Positions 31,789-32,180 of a stretch of 32,180 bases of DNA are shown here, piece by piece. How positions within the stretch are numbered: the first letter of the stretch is position 1; each line of letters begins with the position of its first letter. The DNA comes from an uncultured Clostridia bacterium (GTDB lineage: Bacteria > Bacillota > Clostridia > Oscillospirales > Acutalibacteraceae). The stretch spans positions 1 through 32,180 of the forward strand of contig CAMPCO010000006.1 of the NCBI GenBank assembly GCA_946646305.1, in the 5' to 3' direction. Under the pieces are notes generated by a model. The model saw only the letters and a program-made list of their open reading frames with translations. It did not search any database and was not told the DNA's origin. The position numbers were made by a program, and so were the translations under genes.

Positions 31789-32180
31789 ATGAAATGGGTT
31801 ATAGCCTCCGATATTCACGGCTCGGCAGAAGCCTGCAGAAAACTTTTAGAGCATTTCAAATCGGAAAAAGCCGATAAACTGCTGCTGCTTGGCGACCTTT
31901 TGTACCACGGTCCCCGTAACGACCTGCCCGAAAAATACGGCCCTAAAAGCGTTTTTGAGCAGCTTAACGAAATAAAAGATAAAATCGTTTGTGTTCGCGG
32001 CAACTGTGATGCCGAGGTCGACCAAATGGTGCTGGAATTCCCCATCACCGCCGATTATGTTTATCTGCCGCTCGATGATTTTCATATCTTTGCCACCCAC
32101 GGGCATCTTTATAACCTTTATTCACCGCCTACCCTTGAAAAGGGGGATGTTTTGCTCTGCGGCCATACCCATATTTCCGC
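31789..32180 (+). CDS. yfcE: YfcE-type metallophosphodiesterase (partial, cut by window edge)
   Basis: The first 130 residues of a calcineurin-like phosphoesterase. Metal-binding motifs are ASDIHGS (6-12, Asp8 and His10), LGDLLYHGPRN, VRGNCDAE, THGHLY and GHTHI at the edge. YfcE hydrolyses phosphodiester substrates such as bis-pNPP; its natural substrate is not settled. TTGGAG lies eight bases before the ATG, while an ATG at 31781 runs into a stop. The gene diverges from the riboswitch and continues past the right end. Confidence 0.9.
   Translation, partial: MKWVIASDIHGSAEACRKLLEHFKSEKADKLLLLGDLLYHGPRNDLPEKYGPKSVFEQLNEIKDKIVCVRGNCDAEVDQMVLEFPITADYVYLPLDDFHIFATHGHLYNLYSPPTLEKGDVLLCGHTHIS

Noticed and set aside
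1-32180. CRISPR arrays, tRNA or rRNA genes, transposases, integrases, attachment sites
   Set aside because: No regularly spaced repeats, no cloverleaf with CCA-side consensus, and no mobile-element protein motifs were seen on either strand. The cassette therefore has no visible mobility gene.

Overview
The window looks like chromosomal DNA of an endospore-forming, gut-type Clostridia (Bacillota), probably in or near Oscillospirales. The evidence is a spoIIGA-sigE pair, strong SigA-type promoters (TTGACA-17-TATAAT), purine-rich ribosome binding sites, FMN and glycine riboswitches, intrinsic terminators, and a PcrA helicase with an insertion I associate with that group. Host genes favour CTT for Leu, ATA for Ile and GCC/GCG for Ala. 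No rRNA, tRNA, CRISPR array, IS element or phage gene was seen. Every gap over 300 bases is accounted for.

Layout, left to right. (1) Positions 1-2620: the promoter, FMN riboswitch and terminator of a gene lying off the left edge; then sigE and spoIIGA on the minus strand; then a divergent plus-strand pair encoding a PqqD-like RiPP recognition protein and a SipW-like signal peptidase. (2) 2631-7260: fucO-like lactaldehyde reductase and a large YfhO membrane protein on minus, with yfbR 5'-deoxynucleotidase diverging. (3) 7257-13646: minus-strand mrnC and an HD-GYP protein, azlCD amino-acid exporter, three GNAT acetyltransferases, an ABM monooxygenase, a TfoX-like protein, a PPC/DUF296 protein, a GGDEF protein and a small membrane protein. 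(4) 13724-16870: a compact three-gene cassette (AMP-dependent acyl ligase, free-standing condensation domain, acyl carrier protein) whose codon use differs from its neighbours; its entry point seems to lie inside the 3' end of rlmD. (5) 16867-29891: a tightly packed minus-strand run, transcribed lepA, murD, two M42 peptidases, a GNAT-like gene, a PLP lyase, a hypothetical, an HPr-like gene, pcrA, two membrane-protein genes and rlmD, with many ATGA-type overlaps. (6) 30039-32180: a glycine-riboswitch-controlled AGCS amino-acid symporter, and a divergent YfcE phosphodiesterase cut by the right edge.

Most genes are housekeeping (translation, cell wall, repair, sporulation, nucleotide clean-up). 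The two parts that stand out are the ligase/condensation/ACP cassette, which looks like a minimal acyl-transfer assembly line of unknown product gained by horizontal transfer, and the orphan PqqD/signal-peptidase operon. Both are inferences from sequence and context. No similarity search was available, so family assignments rest on recognised motifs and remembered homologues.
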